The translations under genes and the position numbers were made by a program. The notes below the pieces were generated by a model, which did no database searches, was not told where the DNA came from, and worked only from the letters and a program-made list of their open reading frames with translations. 45,968 bases of DNA from positions 1-45,968 of IMG/VR virus record IMGVR_UViG_3300027852_000062. One strand, given 5' to 3'. Source of the DNA: a virus. Positions 38,070 to 45,968 of this stretch are shown here, piece by piece. How positions within the stretch are numbered: position 1 is the first letter of the stretch; each line of letters starts with the position of its first letter.

Positions 38070-38088
38070 TGTTTATTTTCCTTTAAGG

Positions 38089-38826
38089 TTAACCAAACTG
38101 GTTACCTTGTTCCATTTGTTTCTTAACAATATCTCCAGCTGCTCTCCAGTTAGCTTGTACATCCTTGGTAGTTGAACCAAACATGACACTCTTAGGTGCA
38201 GTAGGTACTTGAGAATTGTTAAAGTTATCAATTGCTTGAGTGTTGAGTGACCCTTGAGTTGAAGAGTTACCAGGTTGTATACTTTTATTCGCTTCCATTA
38301 GCTTTATGGCTGCAGTAGGATTGCTTCTAGCTAAGGTGTCAATATCTTCTACTGACATCCCTAGCTCAATTGCTTTCCCTTGAAGTATATCTAGGTACTT
38401 ATCTTCTCCGTAGGAGTCAATCATTGCAGACTTTACTTTAGAAAAGTTATCTGCATAGGTAGAATCTAATCTTTGTTGTTCTAAGTCTTGCTTAGTTACA
38501 AAGCCTTGATCCCTCAAGTCATCAATATTCATCGGACTGTTCGGTTCTTGTTGTCCCGTATCTTCTATCTGACTTGTGTTGAGTCTAGAAAGTAAATCTT
38601 CTATCTTATCATTAGAGTCTGTCTGCTCTCTTAAGACTTTATTCTCATTTTTGAGTGTTTCAATAAAGTCTAGTTGGTCATCCAATCTCTTCTGTACTAT
38701 AGATAATTGCCCTTCAATGCTCTTCTTATCTACAGAGCTTTGTTGGTCTTGCTCTGTGAAAGAAGTCTCACCTGCATCTTTAGTATCGTTACCTTTGTCT
38801 TGTACGAAACTACTTTGTTCTGTCAT
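38089..38826 (-). CDS. Capsid assembly scaffold protein
   Basis: 245 residues, acidic and helical, with a coiled coil around residues 40-75 (IVQKRLDDQLDFIETLKNENKVLREQ) and a Gln/Asn-rich end. Composition and position (between portal and capsid, as T7 gp9) identify it. It guides prohead assembly and leaves before DNA packaging. It overlaps the upstream 92-residue gene by 17 bases. Confidence 0.85.
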   Translation of the reverse strand: MTEQSSFVQDKGNDTKDAGETSFTEQDQQSSVDKKSIEGQLSIVQKRLDDQLDFIETLKNENKVLREQTDSNDKIEDLLSRLNTSQIEDTGQQEPNSPMNIDDLRDQGFVTKQDLEQQRLDSTYADNFSKVKSAMIDSYGEDKYLDILQGKAIELGMSVEDIDTLARSNPTAAIKLMEANKSIQPGNSSTQGSLNTQAIDNFNNSQVPTAPKSVMFGSTTKDVQANWRAAGDIVKKQMEQGNQFG

Positions 38827-39088
38827 TACTCATATCTCTTATTGTTAATAGCTGAATTACTTCGGTCAGTGCTCTCTTATACCCATTAGCATCTGCTTGC
38901 TTGTATGCCCAAGCAGGAGATGTATATGATTCTACAGACTTAATAGCCTTATCACATGTGGATAGTTTATCACTAAGAGCATTAGCTATGACATCTAGTA
39001 ATTCAGTGTTAGAGTCATAGCTGGCATAAAATACATTCTTACTCTCTGGAGTTGAGAGTACTCGTTCATACGCTGAGTTGGTCCACAT
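38810..39088 (-). CDS. Hypothetical protein between portal and scaffold
   Basis: 92 residues, helical, no recognised motif (VIANALSDKLSTCDKAIKSVESYTSPAWAYKQADANGYKRAL). It overlaps the portal gene end by 23 bases and the scaffold start by 17, so its translation is coupled to head genes. It may be a head-assembly accessory. Confidence 0.7.
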   Translation of the reverse strand: MWTNSAYERVLSTPESKNVFYASYDSNTELLDVIANALSDKLSTCDKAIKSVESYTSPAWAYKQADANGYKRALTEVIQLLTIRDMSNDRTK

Positions 39089-40850
39089 TACCTTGTCCGT
39101 CCACTATAGTATTGCTTTCTATATCTAGTTGATCTTGTGCAGTTTGGGCTAACCTTTGAGCTTGTAGCCTCTCAGATACTCTTATGTTAGGTTTAACTTC
39201 TAGTATCTTATCTGCACCTGAAACTTCTAACAAGGCTTGAGTCATCTCTACTGAACTCAAGTGTGATCTCATCTCTTCATCTAGGTTCTGGTTTACACTT
39301 GTAATTGTTTGAGCTAGTCTAGCTTGTTCAGCAAAGTGTCTTGCACCGATAGGTATAAGTCTTCCATTAGCTAGTAGATCTTCTTTAGTAATAGTTAAGA
39401 ACTGCTCTACACCTGTGTCATCATCTATGATCTTTATCTTATCAGTGATGTCTAGGTTTCTTCTAGCTACTTCTAATTCAGCATTAAGGATCTCTTCTAA
39501 GAACTCTTCAAACTGATTGATCTTATTCTGGAACATCCTACCTGATGCATTCTGTAACTGAGATACTTCAAAGGCTGTCTTCTCCCCTGGAGTTCTTATA
39601 CCCATAGCTTCTCTGGGTGCACCGCTGAATAGCTCCATCTGATCAGACTTAGTCTGTAATCTGAAGTCTGCATTCAAGAAGGAAAGGTCAGGTATTAAGT
39701 TAGTTACAGTACCTTGGCCATCTGGTATCTCGTACTCTACTTGTCCATTGTCTCCATAGTGAGTTGTGATATCTCCTATCAGTACTCTGTCTGGAGTTAA
39801 GACTTGATCTAGTCCATCAGCTACTGCATTCTCTACATGGTTGATGTAGTACTGCATACCGATAAGGTTGTCTAGTGGACCCATAGCCATAAGGTTGTCA
39901 GGTCTTAATCTCCAACCACTGTGGTAGATGTGAGGTCTTCCAGTCCAAGTATTCAAAGGTTCAGACCTTACAACCCAAGTCTTGTCTATTACAGTTATAA
40001 CGTGATTCTTTAAGAACTTGTTATTAACTGTATCGTAGATGTCTCCATAGAACTCTAGTACTTCTACGAAGCCTGAGTTGAAATAATCCATAGGAGTGTT
40101 GAACCCATCAAACTGTAGCTGAGAGATCTTATCAAAGTCAGCTGGGTCTATCTGGTTCAACTTGCTTCTAAGCTCAGTTACTTGTTGAAGTACTTCGCTT
40201 GAGTAGCCTAACTCTGGTCGTTCTTCTGAGTCTCTTGCTAACTCACCTAGAGTCTTAAGAGACCTTACAATCTTAGGAGCCTCTGCAAAGGAGGTTCCCA
40301 TCACATTGAATACAATATCATAAGGGCTGATTCTATTGACCTTTGGGCCTACATACCCTAGAGTAGTCTCCCCTGTGATAGGGTCTGTGTGCTGTTCTCT
40401 TATGTAGTCAACTGATGCGAAGCAGTTACCATATAGAGTCCAGTCACTTATAAGCTTAGCAACTGTATTCCTAAACTTAAGTAATCTATTCTTAGTCCTA
40501 AGGTAGCTCTCTACTGCGTCTCTCTTTACCTTAAGAGTACTATCTCTGTCTTCTCCTACGAACTCAAACCACTTGTCATTAGGAATAGCTGACATCAAGT
40601 AGTTACTATCTAAGTTATCTTTTACAAGAGTTAAGATAGGGATATGTGTACTGTGGCTGTGGTTGTTCTCAGAGTTAGTAGTTTCTTTTGTAGATGTAGC
40701 ATATACAAAGTTCACAGTCTCTTTAACTCTAGCTTCCCAGCTATTACGACCCATCTTCCATTGACTCCACTTATTAGCTATCTCTGCAGCTAAGGAGCTT
40801 GGAGCTTGGAATATATCATGTATGTCTATACTGTTTGCAGCATTGCTCAT
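39066..40850 (-). CDS. Portal (head-tail connector) protein, T7 gp8 type
   Basis: 594 residues (T7 gp8 is 536). Family features include VDYIREQHTDPITGETTLGYVGPKVNRISPYDIVFN, the GMRTPGEKTAFEV-like segment here as GIRTPGEKTAFEVSQLQNASGRMF, and a helical Gln/Asn-rich C-terminus. It forms the dodecameric ring through which DNA enters and leaves and binds the terminase. The start overlaps the terminase stop (ATGA). Confidence 0.93.
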   Translation of the reverse strand: MSNAANSIDIHDIFQAPSSLAAEIANKWSQWKMGRNSWEARVKETVNFVYATSTKETTNSENNHSHSTHIPILTLVKDNLDSNYLMSAIPNDKWFEFVGEDRDSTLKVKRDAVESYLRTKNRLLKFRNTVAKLISDWTLYGNCFASVDYIREQHTDPITGETTLGYVGPKVNRISPYDIVFNVMGTSFAEAPKIVRSLKTLGELARDSEERPELGYSSEVLQQVTELRSKLNQIDPADFDKISQLQFDGFNTPMDYFNSGFVEVLEFYGDIYDTVNNKFLKNHVITVIDKTWVVRSEPLNTWTGRPHIYHSGWRLRPDNLMAMGPLDNLIGMQYYINHVENAVADGLDQVLTPDRVLIGDITTHYGDNGQVEYEIPDGQGTVTNLIPDLSFLNADFRLQTKSDQMELFSGAPREAMGIRTPGEKTAFEVSQLQNASGRMFQNKINQFEEFLEEILNAELEVARRNLDITDKIKIIDDDTGVEQFLTITKEDLLANGRLIPIGARHFAEQARLAQTITSVNQNLDEEMRSHLSSVEMTQALLEVSGADKILEVKPNIRVSERLQAQRLAQTAQDQLDIESNTIVDGQGNVDQLSV

Positions 40851-42427
40851 CTTGTTACTCTACGTCCACCAAATCTTGTGTGTATGACTACGTTGCTTTT
40901 GCCTCTAGTCTTCCCATCGTGCTTAACACCTGGAGCTTTACATATCTCTATGCAGGAGCATAGTGCATCTTCGAGGTCATCGTGTCTAGGTCTTTCTAGT
41001 ATAATCTCTTCTTCTAGCTCAGGAGTAAGGCCACCTTTAAAATGGAATATACCTTGCTGTCTGTACCTAGGCTCTACTATAGCTGCATGACGTTCTCTTT
41101 TTGTAGAGTCATGGCTAGTTGTAGCTTTAGCATCGATAGCTAGCACTTGTCCATTAATCCGTATAAGCCTTTCTACTTCTTGCTTAACAAGTTTACCACC
41201 AGCGTTAGTCTCTATCCTCATCTTCCTGAAGCTCCAGTAGTGAGCTAATGCTATGATCCTGTCATAGTATACTTGGAAGTCAGAAGTCTTAAACCTGTCT
41301 ATATCTAGTACGTAGATGTATCCATCTGAGTCTACGCCTATTACTACTATAGCTGTGTAATCTGAAGTATTGTTAATGGTCCAAGCTACGTCCATTGCAG
41401 CGTAGACGTTTAACTGTTTACCGTCGTAGTACCATCTACCTGCTTCTTCTTGCAAGTTCTTCTTTTCATAGTACTGAAACCTAGACCTATCGAGTCTATG
41501 GCTGTTCGGGTCATTCGGGTCATTGTAGTATTGGGCGTAGAACTGTTCCATCTGTCCCGTAGAATCATACTGTGCGCGTATACTTGATAGTATATTCCTA
41601 TCAAATCCATACCACTCTCCTGTGTTTGAGCATATAGTCCTAGGCCATAGGTACTCGCCTGTCATGTCCCCTATGTTCTCTACCTTCTCTTCAAAGATAT
41701 CCCATAGCTTTTCTTTACCTATGTAAGACCCTTCTTCATCCCATATAGTTTTAGATGCTTCTTGTAGAGAAGAGTATAAATCTTTAGGATGGTATCTAGT
41801 ACCTACAGCTTTAGTTACTGCACCTGGGTTCTTGATAGATGCGAATTGAGATACTGACTGCTGTACTTCTCTTCTGCCTACTTCACTGTATGCGTATCTT
41901 GGAACTACTACGTCATCAAGTACTAAGTGAGAGCAGTGTAACCCTATAGCGTTTGACTTTACAGTCTTAATTATAATACTGTTGTCTCTTATGCCTCTCT
42001 TCTTACGCTCAGGGTGGTCTAGGTTTATAGACCAGCTAGTCCATTTATCCCTCTTACCTTCAGATGGAGTTATCATCTCAGGCCATAATAGCTGGTACTC
42101 ATCGCTGGTAAGCATGTTCTTAATGGCGTACATTTGAGCTGATGCTAAATCTTCTCCAGCTGATAAGTACACTACCGTTGACCAAGGCTTTCTAGTAAGC
42201 TCCCATATAACCCAGACCCCTATACAGTGAGACTTAAGGTGTCCCCTAGGGAGTAGAAGAAGCTGATGATCTTTACAGTCAGGCTGTGTCAACCAACTAA
42301 ACACCTTCTCATGTATCTCTCCATACACGTAGTGAGGATTGATATACTTAGCAAACTCAAACAAGTTGTTCTCACAGTCTTGTCTTAGCTCCATGAGCTG
42401 ATCTAATGTAGTTTGCTTAACCTTCAT
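40847..42427 (-). CDS. terL: Terminase large subunit
   Basis: 526 residues (T7 gp19 is 586). The N-terminal ATPase has the deviant Walker A LPRGHLKS (about 59-66), as in T7-like terminases, and a Walker B HLVLDDVVV (near 172). The C-terminal nuclease shows AAMDVAWTINNTSDYTAIVVIGVD (near 343) with the first catalytic aspartate, and a late HDDLEDALCSCIE segment with further acidic residues. It packages the genome into proheads together with the small subunit. The start overlaps the holin-like gene by 11 bases. Confidence 0.95.
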   Translation of the reverse strand: MKVKQTTLDQLMELRQDCENNLFEFAKYINPHYVYGEIHEKVFSWLTQPDCKDHQLLLLPRGHLKSHCIGVWVIWELTRKPWSTVVYLSAGEDLASAQMYAIKNMLTSDEYQLLWPEMITPSEGKRDKWTSWSINLDHPERKKRGIRDNSIIIKTVKSNAIGLHCSHLVLDDVVVPRYAYSEVGRREVQQSVSQFASIKNPGAVTKAVGTRYHPKDLYSSLQEASKTIWDEEGSYIGKEKLWDIFEEKVENIGDMTGEYLWPRTICSNTGEWYGFDRNILSSIRAQYDSTGQMEQFYAQYYNDPNDPNSHRLDRSRFQYYEKKNLQEEAGRWYYDGKQLNVYAAMDVAWTINNTSDYTAIVVIGVDSDGYIYVLDIDRFKTSDFQVYYDRIIALAHYWSFRKMRIETNAGGKLVKQEVERLIRINGQVLAIDAKATTSHDSTKRERHAAIVEPRYRQQGIFHFKGGLTPELEEEIILERPRHDDLEDALCSCIEICKAPGVKHDGKTRGKSNVVIHTRFGGRRVTR

Positions 42428-42674
42428 TTCTTGCCATTACTAGTTCTAGTTTATGGATAGCATCTATTAACTTATCTTGTGATGCTATAAGACTTACAGT
42501 AGTCTCTTTAAGGGGATCAGTCATTAGCTCAACCATCTCCTTAGTCTCGCCTTTAGTATACACTTCTTCTATCTTATCTTGTAGCTTGTTAACTCTCACT
42601 TGAACCCTACCTAAAAAAGCTGTATAAGGTGTGATGATGAAACCTATAATAGCCAGTAATATTGGGATTTCCAT
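42417..42674 (-). CDS. Holin-like protein: one membrane span and coiled coil
   Basis: 85 residues: one N-terminal membrane span (residues 4-22, PILLAIIGFIITPYTAFLG), then a long amphipathic coiled coil (KLQDKIEEVYTKGETKEMVELM...). This fits class III-type or gp17.5-like holin/lysis accessory proteins, and its location between small and large terminase genes matches the lysis genes of T7 (gp17.5/18/18.5/19). The precise lysis role is inferred. Confidence 0.65.
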   Translation of the reverse strand: MEIPILLAIIGFIITPYTAFLGRVQVRVNKLQDKIEEVYTKGETKEMVELMTDPLKETTVSLIASQDKLIDAIHKLELVMARNEG

Positions 42675-42685
42675 ACTATCTTCTT

Positions 42686-43237
42686 CTACTCACCGAACCT
42701 TTTAGAATGGATCTGAGCTATCTTATTAGCATCAAATATCCCTGTATTCTCTACAGTTTCACCATTCTTAGGTCTTCCTACTTTATTACTAGGTGTCAAT
42801 CCTTTGTACTCGTCCAGTATCTTCCTAGCTGCTGATGTATCACCTTTCTTAGCATTCTTTAAAAGGATGCTCTTAGCCAGAGAGATATCACGCATAGCCA
42901 TGTCTTCTCTCCACTTTATAACCCCTTCATGCCCAAAGCGCATATCGCCTTCTCTGAACCACTTAAGGTTTAGCATTTTCCTCCAATGCTTAAGACTACC
43001 AAAGATCTTCATTGCACCTTCTCTCTCATCTATACTGTGTATATAAATTTGATATGCACTAGGCAGTCCTCTCCTTTCTTCTTCAGCTAAGCTGTAGATA
43101 CTAGGATACTTCTCTTCTCTCTTATTCATACCGTGGAAGAGGGTCTCTGTCCTTTGTACACCTCTAGGGTCTCTCAGGATAGACTTATCTTCTGTTAAGA
43201 AGCCTTGGTATGTTTCATAGTCATACAGCTCACTCAT
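42686..43237 (-). CDS. Terminase small subunit
   Basis: 183 residues with AAGGAAGG before the start. The C-terminal half has the pattern of small terminases of this group (ISLAKSILLKNAKKGDTSAARKILDEYKGL...), and the N-terminal half holds a short helical region with basic and aromatic residues (SLKHWRKMLNLKWFREGD). It would recognise phage DNA and load the large subunit. Supported by the position one gene upstream of the large subunit. Confidence 0.78.
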   Translation of the reverse strand: MSELYDYETYQGFLTEDKSILRDPRGVQRTETLFHGMNKREEKYPSIYSLAEEERRGLPSAYQIYIHSIDEREGAMKIFGSLKHWRKMLNLKWFREGDMRFGHEGVIKWREDMAMRDISLAKSILLKNAKKGDTSAARKILDEYKGLTPSNKVGRPKNGETVENTGIFDANKIAQIHSKRFGE

Positions 43238-43280
43238 CTACTATTTCCTTCCTTACTAGTCAAATTTATCTTCTAACTTC

Positions 43281-45176
43281 TTATGGGAAGTCTGGCAATT
43301 GTTGCCAAGTTGGAGCTGTAAATGATACAGCTGCACCAGCAACTGTTGTTGTAGCATTAGAAGCTAATGTAATAACTAGTCCATTTATTCCAGTCACTAA
43401 ATTACCAGTTACACCTGCACCAGCGACTGTGAGAAGGTGTCCATACTTGATATCTGTTGCGTCATTAACTGTAAGAGTATTAGTGCCTGAAGTTATTCCA
43501 CCTGTAGTAGCCCCACCATTTAAAATACCAGCAGTGCCTTCTGTCTTACACATAAATCCTGTAGTATTCCCAGTACCAATGGTAGTTCTATTCCAAGCAA
43601 TTGCACCTTGCCTATAAGTACCTGCTGTAGGAGCTGATAGCCCTGTCTCATATGACTTATTCATTATTTGAGACTGGGCAAAAGCATCAAGGTTTACTAG
43701 CGACCATATAGTTGGAGAGAAAGATAGTTGACTGTAGTAATCTATATCTTCAGCAGCAGGTGCTAAGAAACCTATACCTGCTTGGTCTATTCTTTCTACA
43801 GGTTTAGTTGAACCTGACTTACTAGTATTAAGAAATATATTACTTCTACCTAGTGCAGTCATTGTAAAAGACAAGTCTTCAAATGCTGTACCTGCCCCAT
43901 GTACCCAAACAAGGTTACTAGCAGAAGTAAGATTACCAGCTATAAAACCAGATACCGGGCTATCAAAGTAAGGGTGAATAAGACTAACACCAGTTGTAAG
44001 TGTTAAGTTAACACCTGTAGCTGAGTTAGCAAAGTTAGGGGAATGAAACATTACATCAGTTACATTATCTGAAAGATGTATAGCCTCTGAACCATCAGCA
44101 GCAGTATAGAATGTGTTATTAAAAGAGCCGCCATAGAAATTATTAGCGTTGAAGTAATGAGTAAGTGAGCTGTCTCCATCCCCATCAAAGTATATAGGAT
44201 ATTTTGGACCGTACATCTTCCCTAAGAAGTATTCATTAAACTCTGATTTAGAATTGTCTGTAGGATTAAAATGTATTCCATACGTAAACCCTCCAGATAT
44301 GTAAGGAACATATACTTTATTATTATCGTTATCCTCTTGGAATGTTACAGCTGCCTTGTTGTTAGCAAACTTATTAGTAGTAGGTCCAAATATAGAACCT
44401 AGCCGTATCTCAGAATGGTAAATCTTATTAAACTTAATAGCACTCTCAGTATCATCTGTCTGATTAAGAGTACCATTAAAATTAAGCTTAACTCTATGAG
44501 CTTCTGGTGTACCAGATGAAGGGAACTGTAACTCCCCATCTATGTTATAGAAACCTGAAGGAAGGGTCCATTCTCCATCATACCAAGCTATAGGGTTCTC
44601 AGAGTAACTATCTAAAGATGCCTGTATAGCTAAGGTATTAGCAGATGCACTAGCTGAAGGAGAAGCACCAAAAACCCTTGCATCTGTAGTAGAAGTAGGT
44701 ATAAGTATCCATCTACCAGTACCTACATCTGGAGCTAACACTGTACCTCCATTATCTGTATCTGAAGAAGAGGAGTCATAGTAGTAACTACCTTCTCCTC
44801 CATCCCCAGCTGAAGAGTACCCTTTAGTAATAGCTAGATGAAGATTATCTAAACCTGATACACTAAGAGCTTTAAGATTAGCTACAGAAGTAACAACAGA
44901 TGCATTAGTAACATCTTGTACAGAAGCTGATGTAATAAGAGACTGTAACTGCCTAATGTTAGGAGCATCAGAATTAGCTATACCATCTGCTAAGTTAATG
45001 ACTCTCTGACTATTCATGTCTAAATCAGAATGCATAGCATTAGTACCTACTGTACTGTCACCATAAGTATTAAGCATTCTACCTAGACTAGTCTGTATAT
45101 TAGTCAAATTAGTATTAAGACTAGATGTAGTATCTAGACCTGCACTAATAGACTCTGGTATGTAATTAGTTCCCAT
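43281..45176 (-). CDS. Tail spike/fibre protein
   Basis: 631 residues. The N-terminal 90 residues (LNTNLTNIQTSLGRMLNTYGDSTVG...MHSDLDMNSQRVINLADG) are the virion-binding form seen in T7 gp17-like and spike proteins (phage_T7_tail-like). Residues 150-480 look like a right-handed beta-helix (RVFGASPSASASANTLAIQASLDSY, then many short Asn/Gly/Phe turns), as in polysaccharide-degrading spikes. The C-terminus is Gly/Thr/Ala-rich (TNTLTVNDATDIKYG...). It is likely the receptor-binding depolymerase. It is the first gene of the leftward arm. Confidence 0.82.
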   Translation of the reverse strand: MGTNYIPESISAGLDTTSSLNTNLTNIQTSLGRMLNTYGDSTVGTNAMHSDLDMNSQRVINLADGIANSDAPNIRQLQSLITSASVQDVTNASVVTSVANLKALSVSGLDNLHLAITKGYSSAGDGGEGSYYYDSSSSDTDNGGTVLAPDVGTGRWILIPTSTTDARVFGASPSASASANTLAIQASLDSYSENPIAWYDGEWTLPSGFYNIDGELQFPSSGTPEAHRVKLNFNGTLNQTDDTESAIKFNKIYHSEIRLGSIFGPTTNKFANNKAAVTFQEDNDNNKVYVPYISGGFTYGIHFNPTDNSKSEFNEYFLGKMYGPKYPIYFDGDGDSSLTHYFNANNFYGGSFNNTFYTAADGSEAIHLSDNVTDVMFHSPNFANSATGVNLTLTTGVSLIHPYFDSPVSGFIAGNLTSASNLVWVHGAGTAFEDLSFTMTALGRSNIFLNTSKSGSTKPVERIDQAGIGFLAPAAEDIDYYSQLSFSPTIWSLVNLDAFAQSQIMNKSYETGLSAPTAGTYRQGAIAWNRTTIGTGNTTGFMCKTEGTAGILNGGATTGGITSGTNTLTVNDATDIKYGHLLTVAGAGVTGNLVTGINGLVITLASNATTTVAGAAVSFTAPTWQQLPDFP

Positions 45177-45545
45177 TTATATCTTCTTTCAATGTATAAT
45201 TATATCTATATATTTTATCTGTGAATAACAGATACACTACAATGCATTTTCGTTACCTTCCCCTCTAATCTGAGAAAGATCTTTAGAAGTAGTAGTCTTA
45301 GGAGGATTGATCTAGTATTACAATGGAAGTAGTAGGATTTAGTCTCGTTCTTACTAGGCTTCCTAATTAGTTTATATATTAGACACTAGTAATTCCATTA
45401 AGTTCAATAATAATTCAATTTATTTTATATTTATTTAATAACCTAGATATTTTTATAGGAACTATAATTATATAAGATATTTTTTAGGTGTACCCTAGAA
45501 TAGAAGAGAACCCCCCGGTAGGCCCCCCTATGGCCTTTTGCCATC
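45177..45545. other. AT-rich gap at the head of the leftward arm
   Basis: This 370-base stretch separates the leftward operon from the box array and carries no gene. It is very AT-rich near 45360-45490, as expected for a melting region, and holds a G-run pair on the - strand (45511-45528: GGGGGG-CCTACC-GGGGGG). On the - strand TTGAAC near 45400 could belong to a leftward promoter, but no good -10 at the right distance is evident. Confidence 0.4.
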
Positions 45546-45884
45546 ATGTATATACAAACAGTACTATATGTATGTACAGTGTATAAACGTACAGTGTATG
45601 CATGTACAGTGTATAGATAACCAGTAACTGTATGTATGATCAGTGTATGTATGTACAGCAACTATACCTATATACACCACTGTATATCTATACAATGTAT
45701 AACCATACAGCATGGCTATTTGACACTACCTATAAACAGCTACTGTATACTTATACACTGTATATTTGTACAGCAACTGTATATACAATCACTGTGTATC
45801 CGTACAGTATATGTATATCTATACAGTATACACCTGTATATCCATACACCTGTATATCCATACAGTACCTGTACACCTATACAG
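45546..45884. repeat. Array of about 18 LexA/SOS-box-like 16-bp palindromes
   Basis: Tandem copies of CTGT-N8-ACAG, with the inner eight bases mostly alternating A/T, as in the gamma/beta-proteobacterial LexA consensus. Four are exact to CTGT...ACAG (45758, 45792, 45850, 45869). Most others miss one terminal base. Starts include 45546, 45564, 45579, 45594, 45609, 45628, 45643, 45662, 45680, 45695, 45743, 45758, 45777, 45792, 45811, 45834, 45850 and 45869, so neighbours either share one base (15-bp pitch) or are 3-4 bases apart (18-19-bp pitch). Boxes at 2-17, 18-33 and 37-52 repeat the last three. Candidate LexA operator/decoy cluster, or iterons for an unknown protein. Confidence 0.75.
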
Positions 45885-45968
45885 TACAATAATAATTACG
45901 TATAAAGGATGAATAATCATGCGGCCTGTAGCTCATTCCTTGACCAATGTGACCATAATTGTCACTTA
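45833..45968. repeat. Terminal direct repeat, right copy
   Basis: This matches the first 136 bases of the window except at base 45842. It carries the last boxes of the palindrome array and one of the GTGAC-N7-GTCAC operator sites (45949-45965), so joining the ends yields one continuous control region between the divergent arms. Confidence 0.9.

Noticed and set aside
45546-45884. CRISPR array
   Set aside because: The units are 16-bp palindromes that overlap or are separated by 3-4 bases; there are no unique spacers of constant length and no cas genes.
45632-45905. Tyr/Ile-rich frames of 72-89 residues at the right end
   Set aside because: They arise from translating the palindrome array (TAT, ACA, GTA, CAT) and have no ribosome-binding sites.

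Overview
This window looks like one complete genome of a virulent, T7-like podophage, about 45.8 kb unique. The last 136 bases repeat the first 136 with a single mismatch, so the molecule closes on itself or has short terminal repeats. The replication set is T7-like: a gp4-type primase-helicase, a family A polymerase of the gp5 type, a gp6-type 5'-3' exonuclease and endonuclease I of the gp3 type. The virion set is also T7-like: gp8-type portal, scaffold, capsid, tail tubular A and B, and gp14/15/16-type internal virion proteins. I see no phage RNA polymerase, integrase or repressor, so transcription probably relies on host RNA polymerase. SleB-type hydrolase, giant internal protein and missing RNA polymerase recall the SIO1/VpV262/RIO-1 group (Zobellviridae). 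That assignment is inference. A proteobacterial host, probably a gammaproteobacterium, is also inferred.

Layout. The two arms converge. The left arm (+ strand, about 0.3-20.1 kb) carries many small early genes with Shine-Dalgarno sites (0.3-4.2 kb), an orphan 609-residue protein between two structured noncoding blocks, a membrane protein/cell-wall hydrolase pair joined by a probable -1 frameshift, more small membrane and basic proteins, a third structured noncoding block (10.5-11.15 kb), and the replication/recombination operon (12.7-20.1 kb). The right arm (- strand, 45.2 down to 20.2 kb) carries tail spike, small terminase, holin-like protein, large terminase, portal, scaffold, capsid, tail tube, internal virion proteins, a collagen-like protein, a sulfotransferase-like protein and large tail proteins. 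A symmetric terminator at 20.13 kb separates the arms.

The junction of the two ends (45.2 kb through the end into the first 300 bases) is a divergent control region. It holds about 18 tandem copies of a 16-bp palindrome of the form CTGT-N8-ACAG, the LexA/SOS-box consensus, with a 15/19-bp pitch, and a pair of 17-bp palindromic operators. The left arm also carries a family of intergenic hairpins that keep the loop TATGCATGT while their stems covary, a repeated 12-bp palindrome GTCTTGCAAGAC, and many other strong hairpins. The features most likely to be undescribed are the SOS-box array, the constant-loop hairpin family, the frameshift-made membrane-anchored hydrolase, and the structured RNA blocks around the orphan protein.
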